Shown here in pieces: positions 24,251 through 32,076 of a DNA stretch of 64,000 bases. This DNA is from Arthrobacter sp. ok362. Lineage in GTDB: Bacteria > Actinomycetota > Actinomycetes > Actinomycetales > Micrococcaceae. Each line of letters begins with the position of its first letter. The stretch's first letter is position 1. A program made the position numbers and the translations under genes. Where the stretch lies: assembly GCF_900102785.1 (NCBI RefSeq), contig NZ_FNGC01000015.1:1-64000 (forward strand), read 5' to 3'. Under the pieces are notes generated by a model, which was given only the letters and a program-made list of their open reading frames with translations, was not told the DNA's origin and did not search any database.

Positions 24251-25324
24251 TCAGGCGTTCCCGGACTCCAGGACCTCGAGCGCATACCGCAGGTCCTGCG
24301 GGTACTCGCTGGTTACGGTAACGCGCTCCCCCGTCCGCGGGTGGTCGAAGGAGAGTTCCCGGGCGTGCAGCCACTGCCGGGTCAGTCCGAGGGTGGCGGC
24401 CAGCCGCGGGTCTGCGCCATAGGTGAGGTCACCGGCGCAGGGGTGCCGCAGGGCCGCAAAGTGCACACGGATCTGGTGGGTGCGGCCTGTTTCGAGGTGT
24501 ACCTCTACCAGTGAGGCTTTTCCGAAGGCTTCCAGGACCTCGTAGTGCGTCACCGAATCACGGCCGTCCTCGATCACGGCGAACCGCCAGTCGTGGCCCG
24601 GGTGGCGGCCAATAGGCGCGTCGATGGTGCCCGCCAGGGGATCGGGAAGGCCCTGGACGACGGCGTGGTAGACCTTGTCCACGGTGCGTTCCTTGAAGGC
24701 CCGCTTGAGCACGGTGTAGGCGTTTTCGGTCTTGGCGACTACCATGACGCCGGAGGTCCCGACGTCGAGCCGGTGGACGATGCCGGCGCGCTCGGGGGCG
24801 CCCGACGTCGAAATCCGGTAACCGAGACCGGCGAGGCCACCCACCACTGTGGGCCCCACCCAGCCTGGCGAGGGGTGGGCTGCCACGCCCACCGGTTTGT
24901 CGATGACAACAAACTCGTCATCGTCCAGCAGGATCAACAGGTCGTCCACTACTTCCTCCACGATTTCCAGGGGGTCCCTGCGGTCGGGCACTACGACCTC
25001 GAGCACGGTTCCGGGGGTGAGCTTGAGAGACTTCCCGACCTGCTTGGCATTGCTGGTGACGTTGCCCTCGGCGATCAGGGCGGCCGCCTGGGAGCGCGAG
25101 ATGTCCATCAGCCTGGCCAGGCCGGCGTCCACGCGGGAGCCGGCAAGGTCCTCCGGGACGGTGAAGCGCCGGTTCCCGGCAGTTGTAGCGCCAGCTTCGC
25201 CGGCAGCATCTGCCGCCACGTCCTCGGCAACGTCGTCTTCGATGCTGTCAGCGACGTCCGACGCCAGCCCCTGCGGCAATTCCTCCGCGCGTCCTACGGC
25301 GTTTCCTGGGGTAGTTTCAGACAT
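24251..25324 (-). CDS. RluA-family pseudouridine synthase (RluD-like)
   Basis: 357 residues. The core fold carries HRLDVGTSGVMVVAKT, where the HRLD aspartate is the catalytic residue that attacks uridine, and RTHQIRVHFA near the C-terminus. A S4-type RNA-binding segment (about 70-125: RVDAGLARLMDISRSQAAALI) precedes it. The first 55 residues are Ala/Asp/Glu-rich and disordered. RluA-family enzymes modify 23S rRNA or tRNA; the site is not predictable here. The ATG at 25324 overlaps the lspA stop by 8 nt, the familiar lspA-rluD operon of actinobacteria. Confidence 0.93.
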   Translation of the reverse strand: MSETTPGNAVGRAEELPQGLASDVADSIEDDVAEDVAADAAGEAGATTAGNRRFTVPEDLAGSRVDAGLARLMDISRSQAAALIAEGNVTSNAKQVGKSLKLTPGTVLEVVVPDRRDPLEIVEEVVDDLLILLDDDEFVVIDKPVGVAAHPSPGWVGPTVVGGLAGLGYRISTSGAPERAGIVHRLDVGTSGVMVVAKTENAYTVLKRAFKERTVDKVYHAVVQGLPDPLAGTIDAPIGRHPGHDWRFAVIEDGRDSVTHYEVLEAFGKASLVEVHLETGRTHQIRVHFAALRHPCAGDLTYGADPRLAATLGLTRQWLHARELSFDHPRTGERVTVTSEYPQDLRYALEVLESGNA

Positions 25325-25895
25325 CTTTGGCCACCGTATCCTTCGTGTGGCGCGAGCCGTCCAGGGAGATTCCGCGGAGGGTGAGCAGGCAGATAATCAC
25401 GACGGCGGAGACGACGGCGGAGTCGGCGATGTTGAAGATCGCGAAGTTTGGGAGCTGGATGAAGTCCACCACGTGGCCCATCGCGAACGACGGCTCGCGG
25501 AACAGCCGGTCCGTCAGATTGCCGAGGGCGCCGCCGAGCAGCAGCCCCAGCGCCAACGCCCACCAGAGCGAGCCGAGCTTGCGCAGCTGCAGCAGGATCG
25601 CGACGGACACGGCCGCCATGATGATCGTGAACACCCACGTGACGTTCTCGCCGATCGAGAACGCCGCCCCGGAGTTGCGGATGTAGAACCAGTGCAGCAG
25701 CGGCGGAAAAACGGGGATCCGTTCGCCCTCGGTCATGGTGCTCGTGACCCAGAGCTTGGTCAGCTGGTCGAACACGTAGGCGACCACCGCGAAGGCAGCG
25801 AACAGGGCAAACAGCTTCGCCCGGCGCGGCCGGGCGTGCACGGGCTGTGCCGCCTCGACAGGCTGCATGGCGTCTGGTGATGGTGCGTCAGTCAT
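25317..25895 (-). CDS. lspA: signal peptidase II (lipoprotein signal peptidase)
   Basis: 192 residues from the ATG at 25895. Cleaves the signal peptide of prolipoproteins after lipid attachment at the membrane. Four hydrophobic helices; the two catalytic aspartates lie in GALGNLTDRLFR and in NFAIFNIADSAVV. A 35-residue N-terminal extension rich in Pro/Ala/Arg precedes the first helix. No strong ribosome site is visible before 25895, so the exact start is less certain. It forms an operon with the downstream pseudouridine synthase (8-nt overlap). The lipoprotein gene at 48.9 kb is a likely substrate in this window. Confidence 0.95.
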   Translation of the reverse strand: MTDAPSPDAMQPVEAAQPVHARPRRAKLFALFAAFAVVAYVFDQLTKLWVTSTMTEGERIPVFPPLLHWFYIRNSGAAFSIGENVTWVFTIIMAAVSVAILLQLRKLGSLWWALALGLLLGGALGNLTDRLFREPSFAMGHVVDFIQLPNFAIFNIADSAVVSAVVIICLLTLRGISLDGSRHTKDTVAKDV

Positions 25896-25988
25896 AGGGC
25901 TTTCGTTCGGGAGCCAGTGCGGAGACCGGGGTCGGGTACCCGGCGGGCGCCGGGCACGGGACCCGTGGCGCACGTTACGGGAAAATGA

Positions 25989-26025
25989 AAAGCCGGCGGC
26001 CGAGGAAACCTCAGCCACCGACTTT
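25989..26025 (-). terminator. terminator between divIVA and lspA
   Basis: Stem of about 15 bp with a few mismatches (25989-26005 against 26009-26025, 3-4 nt loop) that on the minus strand is followed by TTTTC-ATTTTCC. It sits about 20 nt past the divIVA stop. Confidence 0.75.
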
Positions 26026-26045
26026 CAGAATACTTGGCTTTTTGC

Positions 26046-26738
26046 CTAGCTATTGGCTTCGACCTCAGGGGCCGCAACGGAGCCGCGGGCATCGAGGTCA
26101 CGGAGCTGGCCTTCGATGTAGGCCTTCAGGCGTGAACGGTAGTCACGCTCGAAGCCGCGAAGCTGCTCGACCTTGCGTTCCAGGACGGAGCGCTGCTGCT
26201 CGAGGGCACCAAGGATCTTGCGGGACTTTTCCTGCGCATCGTTGACGAGGCTGCTGGCCTCGATCTGGGCTTCGGCGATGATCTTGTCCCGCTGCTGCTC
26301 GCCGTCGGCGACGTGCTTGTCGTGCATCTGCTGCGCCATGGCAAGCAGGCCGGCGGCGGACTCGGAAGCCGGGGTGGCTTCGGTACGTGCCGGTTCGACT
26401 GCCTGGGCCTTGGCAGCCTGCTCGGCTTCCTTCTTCTTGGCAGCTTCTGCGGCCGCCTTTGCCTTGGCCTCGGCCTCGGCCTTGGCGGTGTCTTCCTTCT
26501 CGGCCTTGACGGGCGCCGGGACCTTTTCCACCACGGGTGCGGCGGCTGCGGAGCTGGCAGGCGTGCCGGCGCCGGATTCGGCGAGCTTCTTGCGGAGCTC
26601 GTCGTTCTCCTGGTTCAGGCGCCGAAGCTCGACGACGATCTCGTCCAGGAAGTCATCAACCTCGTCCTGGTCGTAGCCTTCGCGGAACTTGGTCGGCTGA
26701 AAGCGCTTGTTGACAACGTCTTCTGGCGTCAAAGCCAT
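26046..26738 (-). CDS. divIVA: DivIVA/Wag31 polar growth and division protein
   Basis: 230 residues. The N-terminal membrane-binding DivIVA domain starts MALTPEDVVNKRFQPTKF and continues GYDQDEVDDFLDEI; a first coiled coil (about 27-60) is followed by an Ala/Lys/Glu-rich linker (about 60-120) and a second coiled coil (about 130-210). DivIVA binds curved membrane and recruits wall enzymes at poles and septa. The start has GAGGTG a few bases upstream of the ATG at 26738. A promoter (TTGACG-18-TAACTA) is visible, and a terminator ends the unit. The orthologue of Rv2145c. Confidence 0.96.
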   Translation of the reverse strand: MALTPEDVVNKRFQPTKFREGYDQDEVDDFLDEIVVELRRLNQENDELRKKLAESGAGTPASSAAAAPVVEKVPAPVKAEKEDTAKAEAEAKAKAAAEAAKKKEAEQAAKAQAVEPARTEATPASESAAGLLAMAQQMHDKHVADGEQQRDKIIAEAQIEASSLVNDAQEKSRKILGALEQQRSVLERKVEQLRGFERDYRSRLKAYIEGQLRDLDARGSVAAPEVEANS

Positions 26739-26756
26739 CTGGTCACCTCGTTGGTC

Positions 26757-26786
26757 TAGTTAGTCAGTAGGCCTTCCGGCCGTCAA
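26757..26786 (-). promoter_or_regulatory. divIVA promoter
   Basis: On the minus strand, -35 TTGACG (26786-26781), 18-bp spacer, -10 TAACTA (26762-26757), 18 bp before the ATG at 26738. It gives divIVA a promoter separate from the yggT gene. Confidence 0.6.
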
Positions 26787-26899
26787 AACTACGGTACCTA
26801 AATATGGTCTGGTTCCTCTAATTCAACACCGCAGTGTCAAACCGGAGTTTCTTTCGGTCTGGCCCCGGGGCTGGGCCCGGGCAGGCCGGCTGCGGCGGC

Positions 26900-27208
26900 T
26901 CATGCTGCGATCGGCTGGGCGTACACCAGGCCCTTGACCACCCACATCGCCACACTGACGGCCACGAACAGCAGCAGGAAGCCGATGTCCAGCGACATTC
27001 CGCCCAACCGCAGCGGCGGTATGAGCCGGCGGAGCAGCTTGAGGGGCTTGTCCGTGATCGAGTACACAGCATGGGCCGTCACGAGTGCCACACCGCGCGG
27101 CCGCCAGCTTCGGGCAAACATCTGCACCCAGTCGTAGACCAGGCGGATGATCAACGCCACGAAAAAGAGCAACAGAGCGATATAGACGAGCCCGAAAACA
27201 ATTCCCAT
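26900..27208 (-). CDS. YggT family membrane protein
   Basis: 102 residues. Two hydrophobic helices (about 2-24 and 70-92) flank a conserved polar region with LVYDWVQMFARSWRPRG and ITDKPLKLLRRLIPPLRLGGMSLDIGF, the YggT family pattern. It lies between sepF and divIVA, as in nearly all actinobacteria (Rv2146c), and may assist membrane or divisome assembly or osmotic stress tolerance; this is inference from context. The ATG at 27208 lacks a close ribosome site; a GGAGA is 12-13 nt upstream. Confidence 0.93.
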   Translation of the reverse strand: MGIVFGLVYIALLLFFVALIIRLVYDWVQMFARSWRPRGVALVTAHAVYSITDKPLKLLRRLIPPLRLGGMSLDIGFLLLFVAVSVAMWVVKGLVYAQPIAA

Positions 27209-27294
27209 GAGCTAACTCATATCTCCATGTTCATTCCGGATACCGCAGTGTCCTAAGGAAAGTGTCACTTCTATTTCAACACGGATAATTCGGC

Positions 27295-27330
27295 ACGGAT
27301 GCCAGGCAGGTGTCCCCGCCTGGCATCCGT
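27295..27330 (-). terminator. hairpin downstream of sepF
   Basis: ACGGATGCCAGGC (27295-27307) and its complement (27318-27330) make a perfect 13-bp stem with a 10-nt loop, 16 nt past the sepF stop. It would attenuate read-through from sepF into yggT. Confidence 0.6.
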
Positions 27331-27345
27331 ACCGAATTTTCGGGC

Positions 27346-27876
27346 CTAGCTTTGGTTGAAGAAACTTGCCTGAGTCTCGCTGACCTTCTTATCATCGCCA
27401 ATGACCTCGATGTACGACGGCGAGAGCAGGAAAACCTTGTTCGTCACCCGTTCGATGCTGCCGCGGAGGCCGAAAACGAGTCCGGCGGAGAAGTCCACGA
27501 GGCGCTTGGCGTCAGCCTCGCCCATGTCGGTGACGTTCATGATGACGGGGATGCCATCGCGGAAGCTTTCACCAATGAGTTTGGCGTCGTTGTACGACCG
27601 CGGATGGATGGTAGTGATCTGCCGGAGTCCGGTGGTCTCTTCGCGGCTCGATGCCGCACGCTTGATGGGTGTCACAGGTGCGCGATATTCCTCTTCAGCG
27701 GCGTGAGGCTCTTCCCGGGGGACCTCGCGGACGGGCGCCGGCGCACGTCGTTCCTCGCGGTCCTGCTCCATGGATTCGTCCTCATCCTTGTGCGGTGTGG
27801 GGTGCTCAGACTCGTAGTGTTCGTCGCCGTCGGCGAGCCCAAGATAGATCATTGTCTTGCGCAGAGCGCCAGCCAT
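27346..27876 (-). CDS. sepF: cell division protein SepF
   Basis: 176 residues. SepF binds FtsZ filaments and anchors them to the membrane, replacing FtsA in actinobacteria. An N-terminal amphipathic membrane-binding helix (MAGALRKTMIYLGLADGDE) is followed by an acidic, Pro/Glu-rich linker (to about 90) and the conserved C-terminal core with TTIHPRSYNDAKLIGESFRDGIPVIMNVTDM and RLVDFSAGLVFGLRGSIERV. The ATG at 27876 has AGGAG 7-8 nt upstream. Same place in the cluster as Rv2147c. Confidence 0.97.
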   Translation of the reverse strand: MAGALRKTMIYLGLADGDEHYESEHPTPHKDEDESMEQDREERRAPAPVREVPREEPHAAEEEYRAPVTPIKRAASSREETTGLRQITTIHPRSYNDAKLIGESFRDGIPVIMNVTDMGEADAKRLVDFSAGLVFGLRGSIERVTNKVFLLSPSYIEVIGDDKKVSETQASFFNQS

Positions 27877-27963
27877 GGTCGACTCCTAATCTTGTCCGTA
27901 AGCGGGCCGCTTAGTGACTAGACAGCCTTGGAATCCCCGCCATTACCTTCCAATACGTCGAAC

Positions 27964-28761
27964 TTACCGCAGGGCCGGACGCGGACCGAGAATATCGGAG
28001 CCAATGCGCAGGTGTGTCGCCCCGAAGCGTACGGCCTCTTCGAGGTCCTGGCTCATTCCGGCGGATATCCCCGAGGCGTCCGGAAATTGTTCAGTCAGCC
28101 GCCCGGAAATGCCTGCCAGCTTTTCGAAGGCAGCGGCCGGATCCACCCCGAGCGGGGCCACGGCCATGACGCCGGCGAGCCTCAGCCCGGCAGCGCCGGC
28201 CAGCTGTTCGGCCAGCGCGGGGACCTCGTCGGGGGCTGCGCCGCCGCGGTGGGCCCCGGCGTCCTCGTCCAGGCTGACCTGGATGAAACAGTCCAGGGGC
28301 GGGCGCCCGGTGCGTTCGCTTTCGGCGGCCATCGCTTTGGCGAGTGCGGAAGCCAGGGCCTCCCGGTCCACGGAGTGCACGGACGCGGCGTACTTCACCA
28401 CGGACTTGGCCTTCTTGCTTTGGAGCTGGCCGATGAAGTGCCAGCTCAGGCCGAGGTCTTCGAGGTGCGCCGCTTTGTCCGCGGCCTCCTGGTCCCGGTT
28501 TTCGCCGACGTCGGTGACGCCCAGCGACGCCAGCCGCCGGACGTCCTGCGCCGGATGGAACTTGGTGACGACGATCAGGCGTGGTGGCGTCGCCTGGCGG
28601 CCGGCGGCGGCCACGGCGGCGTCGATCCTGCGGCGGACGGCCGAGAGGTTCGCGTCCAGCTGGGCAAGCCGCGGGCCCTCCAGCGCGCCCTCCCGGTTCT
28701 CCCCCGGCACCTTGACCGGCTTGATCGTCCCTGTCTCCGGTACGTTCACCGGCTCAGTCAT
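27964..28761 (-). CDS. YggS family PLP-dependent enzyme (PLP homeostasis)
   Basis: 265 residues from the ATG at 28761, which overlaps the pgeF stop by 8 nt. The PLP lysine is in LIVVTKFHPAQDV and the fold pattern continues with VTDVGENRDQEAADK and LSWHFIGQLQSKKAKSVV. YggS proteins bind pyridoxal phosphate and keep amino acid and B6 pools in balance rather than acting as classical racemases. Another in-frame start upstream (28833) is rejected because it would overlap most of the pgeF end and lacks family residues. It is the Rv2148c orthologue. Confidence 0.94.
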   Translation of the reverse strand: MTEPVNVPETGTIKPVKVPGENREGALEGPRLAQLDANLSAVRRRIDAAVAAAGRQATPPRLIVVTKFHPAQDVRRLASLGVTDVGENRDQEAADKAAHLEDLGLSWHFIGQLQSKKAKSVVKYAASVHSVDREALASALAKAMAAESERTGRPPLDCFIQVSLDEDAGAHRGGAAPDEVPALAEQLAGAAGLRLAGVMAVAPLGVDPAAAFEKLAGISGRLTEQFPDASGISAGMSQDLEEAVRFGATHLRIGSDILGPRPALR

Positions 28762-29533
28762 GGCTGTGCGCCCTGGCCCCATGCGTCCCGTTCGTCCATA
28801 CCAGCCCGGCGAAGCGGCCGGTGTGGCCGTCACGGCGGTAGGAGAAGAGGGTGCCGTCCTCGAGGGTGCAGCCTCCGGAGTATTCGATCACGACGCCGGC
28901 TGCTTCCAGCTGGCTCCGGACACCTGCGGGCAGGTCCAGGCCGGGGGCGCCGGTGGACGTGGTGCACCAGGTGGCCGGTACGGCGGCGGCAACGTCTGCG
29001 CGCAGGTCTTCGGGGACCTCGTAGCAGCGGCCGCAGACCGAGGGGCCAACCCAGGCGCTGATGCTGTCCGCGCCGAGCTCCCGCAGGCGGGCCACGGCGG
29101 CCGGCACCACTTCGGCGGCAACGCCGGGCCGTCCGGCGTGGACGACGCCGATGACAGGCGCCCCGGCCGCGTCCTCGCCGACCAGTACCACCGGTACACA
29201 GTCCGCCACGAGGACGGCCAGCGGCTCGGTCAGGGAGACCAGGGCATCGGCCGTGGGGGCAGCAGGCACGTGGCCCGCGGCGTCCGCCGCCGCTGTCGCC
29301 GTCGTGGCCCCTGTCGCCGTCGCGGAGCCAACGATGGTGGCGACGTCATTGCCGTGGACCTGGTTCATGTACCGGAAGGAGCGCCCGCCGAGCCCGGCGG
29401 CCGCTTCGAGCCCCGCGCGCCGGCGGCGGACCGCCGCGGGGTCATCGCCAACATGCAGTGCCAGGTTCCCGGCTCCGGCGTCGGTGAAGGCCACCCACAC
29501 GCCCGGCCGGACTTCAGACCGCCAGCAAAACAA
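28754..29533 (-). CDS. pgeF: peptidoglycan editing factor PgeF (laccase-domain)
   Basis: 259 residues. The DUF152/laccase-like family hydrolyses misincorporated L-serine residues in peptidoglycan or acts on purine nucleosides; in E. coli (YfiH/PgeF) it edits murein precursors. The conserved copper/zinc-like ligands are in YMNQVHGND (histidine), VADCVPVVLV (cysteine) and GVVHAGRPG (histidine). The likely start is a TTG at 29533, the most upstream codon in frame after a stop; no other start gives a full N-terminus. It lies just downstream of ftsZ behind a terminator and overlaps yggS. Confidence 0.92.
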   Translation of the reverse strand: MFCWRSEVRPGVWVAFTDAGAGNLALHVGDDPAAVRRRRAGLEAAAGLGGRSFRYMNQVHGNDVATIVGSATATGATTATAAADAAGHVPAAPTADALVSLTEPLAVLVADCVPVVLVGEDAAGAPVIGVVHAGRPGVAAEVVPAAVARLRELGADSISAWVGPSVCGRCYEVPEDLRADVAAAVPATWCTTSTGAPGLDLPAGVRSQLEAAGVVIEYSGGCTLEDGTLFSYRRDGHTGRFAGLVWTNGTHGARAHSHD

Positions 29534-29601
29534 TCACAACACCGCCATCGACATGTCCGGGATATCTACGTTCATACAATCCACCGTAACCCGCCGCAAA
29601 G

Positions 29602-29635
29602 CAGCATGGCACCGCCGGACGGCGGTGCCATGCTG
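29602..29635 (-). terminator. terminator after ftsZ
   Basis: A 15-bp perfect stem (CAGCATGGCACCGCC at 29602-29616 with its complement at 29621-29635, 4-nt loop) starts 12 nt after the ftsZ stop at 29648, with a short T-run on the minus strand. Confidence 0.75.
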
Positions 29636-29647
29636 AAGCGGAACGAT

Positions 29648-30865
29648 TTACTTGAGGAAGTCCGGGACATCCAGGTCATCGGAGTGCCGGCCGGACAGGT
29701 CCGGCTCCACGACGGCCGGGAGGTCGACGTCGAAGCCCGAGTCGGCCGGAACTGCAGAGGGACGCTGCTGGCCCCAGCCGCCGTAGCCGGAGGCGCCGAC
29801 GGCGGCGTGCAGCGGCTGGACCGGGGCGGAGGCGGGCGCCTGCGCCGGAGCGGGGGCGGCGGACGCGGGCCGCGGCGGCGCGGCCGGCAGGGACTGGTCC
29901 ATGGACGGCGAGGTGGCCTTGACGTCGTCGAAGCCGGCGGCGATGACGGTGACGCGCGCCTCGTCGCCGAGGGCGTCGTCGATCACGGCGCCGAAGATGA
30001 TGTTGGCCTCCGGGTGGGCGACTTCCTGGACCAGGCGGGCTGCCTCATTGATTTCGAACAGGCCCAGGTCCGAGCCGCCCTGGATGGAGAGCAGCACGCC
30101 GTGGGCGCCGTCGATCGATGCTTCCAGCAGCGGGGAGGCGATGGCCAGTTCCGCGGCCTTCACGGCACGGTCTTCGCCGCGGGCAGAACCGATGCCCATC
30201 AGCGCGGAACCGGCACCCTGCATGACGGACTTGACGTCGGCGAAGTCGAGGTTGATCAGACCGGGGGTCGTGATGAGGTCCGTGATGCCCTGGACGCCGG
30301 AGAGCAGCACCTGGTCGGCGGAACGGAACGCATCCAGGACCGAGACGTTGCGGTCGCTGATGGAGAGCAGGCGGTCGTTCGGGATCACGATCAGGGTGTC
30401 GACTTCATCGCGCAGGGCGTCGATGCCGGCCTCGGCAGAGCCTGCCCGGCGGCGGCCTTCGAAGGTGAAGGGACGCGTCACGACGCCGATGGTCAGGGCG
30501 CCGAGGGAACGGGCGATCCGGGCGACGACGGGGGCGCCGCCTGTACCGGTTCCGCCGCCTTCGCCGGCGGTAACGAAGACCATGTCTGCGCCCCGGATGA
30601 CCTCTTCGATTTCGTCGGCGTGGTCCTCAGCGGCCTGTCGGCCTACCTCAGGGTTCGCGCCAGCACCGAGACCACGGGTCAGCTCCCGCCCGACGTCGAG
30701 CTTGACGTCGGCATCGCTCATCAACAATGCCTGGGCATCGGTGTTGATGGCGATGAATTCGACGCCGCGAAGACCGACCTCGATCATCCGGTTGACTGCG
30801 TTCACGCCACCGCCGCCGATGCCGACGACCTTGATGACGGCCAAGTAATTCTGCGGAGCTGCCAC
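29648..30865 (-). CDS. ftsZ: cell division protein FtsZ
   Basis: 405 residues. The tubulin-like GTPase forms the Z ring. The GTP-binding signature GEGGGTGTGGAPV lies near residue 98, with NTDAQALLMSD before it and the T7-loop equivalents (LINLDFADVKSVM). An Ala/Pro/Gln-rich linker (about 320-380) precedes the C-terminal peptide DDLDVPDFLK used to bind SepF. The start is GTG at 30865. A 308-bp upstream gap with an inverted repeat separates it from ftsQ, so ftsZ probably has its own promoters. Orthologue of Rv2150c. Confidence 0.98.
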   Translation of the reverse strand: MAAPQNYLAVIKVVGIGGGGVNAVNRMIEVGLRGVEFIAINTDAQALLMSDADVKLDVGRELTRGLGAGANPEVGRQAAEDHADEIEEVIRGADMVFVTAGEGGGTGTGGAPVVARIARSLGALTIGVVTRPFTFEGRRRAGSAEAGIDALRDEVDTLIVIPNDRLLSISDRNVSVLDAFRSADQVLLSGVQGITDLITTPGLINLDFADVKSVMQGAGSALMGIGSARGEDRAVKAAELAIASPLLEASIDGAHGVLLSIQGGSDLGLFEINEAARLVQEVAHPEANIIFGAVIDDALGDEARVTVIAAGFDDVKATSPSMDQSLPAAPPRPASAAPAPAQAPASAPVQPLHAAVGASGYGGWGQQRPSAVPADSGFDVDLPAVVEPDLSGRHSDDLDVPDFLK

Positions 30866-31173
30866 GTTACGTGTCCCTTGTTCGTGTACTAATGCGAAAA
30901 CTGATCGAGTCCTGCTTGAAGCTTTGAACCTTAACCTTCGACTTGAAGGTTATAGTTATGTCAAGTAACTCATGTCTGTGACGGTATTTCCTATGCGGGG
31001 GACATTCAATAACCGGCGCCGCGTGTCGCGCGAATACCGGGCAAATAGCCCCTACATGTCCTCCCGCGGGCCATTGGCCGTCCCGTGGTCGTCCCTCTGG
31101 GGCGCGCGGACGGATCCGCGTGCCTGACGCCGCAACGTCCGCAGTCCCGGAGCGCGGCGGAGGTGGGCCGCAG
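30866..31173 (-). promoter_or_regulatory. ftsZ upstream region with a 7-bp inverted repeat
   Basis: A 308-bp gap without a gene. Arms AACCTTC (30933-30939) and GAAGGTT (30945-30951) flank a 5-nt spacer. A good TTGACA occurs on the minus strand just upstream (about 30962-30957), but no convincing -10 is at the usual 17 bp from it; TATAAC near 30954 could serve a different promoter. I can place promoter-like elements but not a transcription start. Confidence 0.4.
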
Positions 31174-32076
31174 CTACCGGGTGACAGGATGCCGGGGCAC
31201 GCTGACATCGTAGACGTTCACGGGGTTCTTCGGGTCGGCCGGGACCTTCAAGAGGGCCGAAAGAACCCGCGCCTTCAGCTCCTTCTCCCCCGCGTTGCCC
31301 CAGACGATTCTCTGCCCGTCGACGAGTTTGAGTTCGACGGCGTCGGCGGAGGCGGCAGAGGCGTTTGAGAGCCGCGCCAGCACATCCGCCGGCAATGCCC
31401 CCAGCACCGCAGTGATGGCCTGGAACAGGTCCTTCGGAAGCGTCCCGCTGCCCCCGTCGATCACCGGGAGCGGTACCGAGGCGGCATCAGCGGTGGTGCT
31501 GAGCTGGACACCGTCGACGTCCACCAGCTGGAATGTCTTGCCCTGCTTGACCAGGGCCACGGGAATGCGTTCGGTGACGTGCACCTGCAAGGTGGCAGGC
31601 GGGAGCGCCTTCGCGGTGACGTCCTTGACCTGGACCAGTGGCTTGAGCAGGGCCTTGACCTCCTCCTCGCTGATCTGCGGCAGTGGCTTGCCCTGAAGGG
31701 GCGCGAGGGCGGCCTGAACCTGATCCGGTTTCAGCATCTTCGTGCCCGCAACCGTGACCGTTCGAAGGGCGAGCACCGGCGAGTAGACGGCGGCCGCTAC
31801 GATTCCCGCCATCAGCACGGCCACGATGGCGATGGTGCTGAGCAGGATGCGCCTGCGGCGTTTGCCCTTGGGCTCGGGGAAGGACAGCACATTACCGGGC
31901 CCGGTATCCGATGTGCCCTGCGGGTTCTGCTTGTTCTGCGCATTGCCGCTGGCGGTGTCCGCGGCATTCTTGGACGCCGAAATGGCATCCGTGCCCGTTC
32001 CGCCGGACGGCGGCCGGGAGCCGGTTCCGGAAGCGTTGGATCCGCCCCGGTAGGTGGGGCGCCTGGTGCTAGGCAC
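31174..32076 (-). CDS. ftsQ: cell division protein FtsQ/DivIB
   Basis: 300 residues from a GTG at 32076 that overlaps the murC stop by 8 nt and has GAGG upstream; a TTG at 32106 would give 10 more residues. The cytoplasmic N-terminus (about 85 residues, Ser/Pro/Asn-rich) is followed by one membrane helix (about 88-108, ILLSTIAIVAVLMAGIVAAAVYSP), the POTRA domain (LALRTVTVAGTKMLKPDQV onward) and the FtsQ beta domain. It links cytoplasmic and periplasmic divisome parts. Family members are named FtsQ or DivIB in Gram-positive bacteria. Orthologue of Rv2151c. Confidence 0.94.
   Translation of the reverse strand: MPSTRRPTYRGGSNASGTGSRPPSGGTGTDAISASKNAADTASGNAQNKQNPQGTSDTGPGNVLSFPEPKGKRRRRILLSTIAIVAVLMAGIVAAAVYSPVLALRTVTVAGTKMLKPDQVQAALAPLQGKPLPQISEEEVKALLKPLVQVKDVTAKALPPATLQVHVTERIPVALVKQGKTFQLVDVDGVQLSTTADAASVPLPVIDGGSGTLPKDLFQAITAVLGALPADVLARLSNASAASADAVELKLVDGQRIVWGNAGEKELKARVLSALLKVPADPKNPVNVYDVSVPRHPVTR

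Noticed and set aside
27914..30892. Very long open frame on the plus strand opposite yggS, pgeF and ftsZ
   Set aside because: It runs opposite three well-conserved genes; its codons are the third-position shadow of a GC-rich coding strand. Similar frames oppose dnaE (20620-22662) and rsmH/mraZ (44983-46857).
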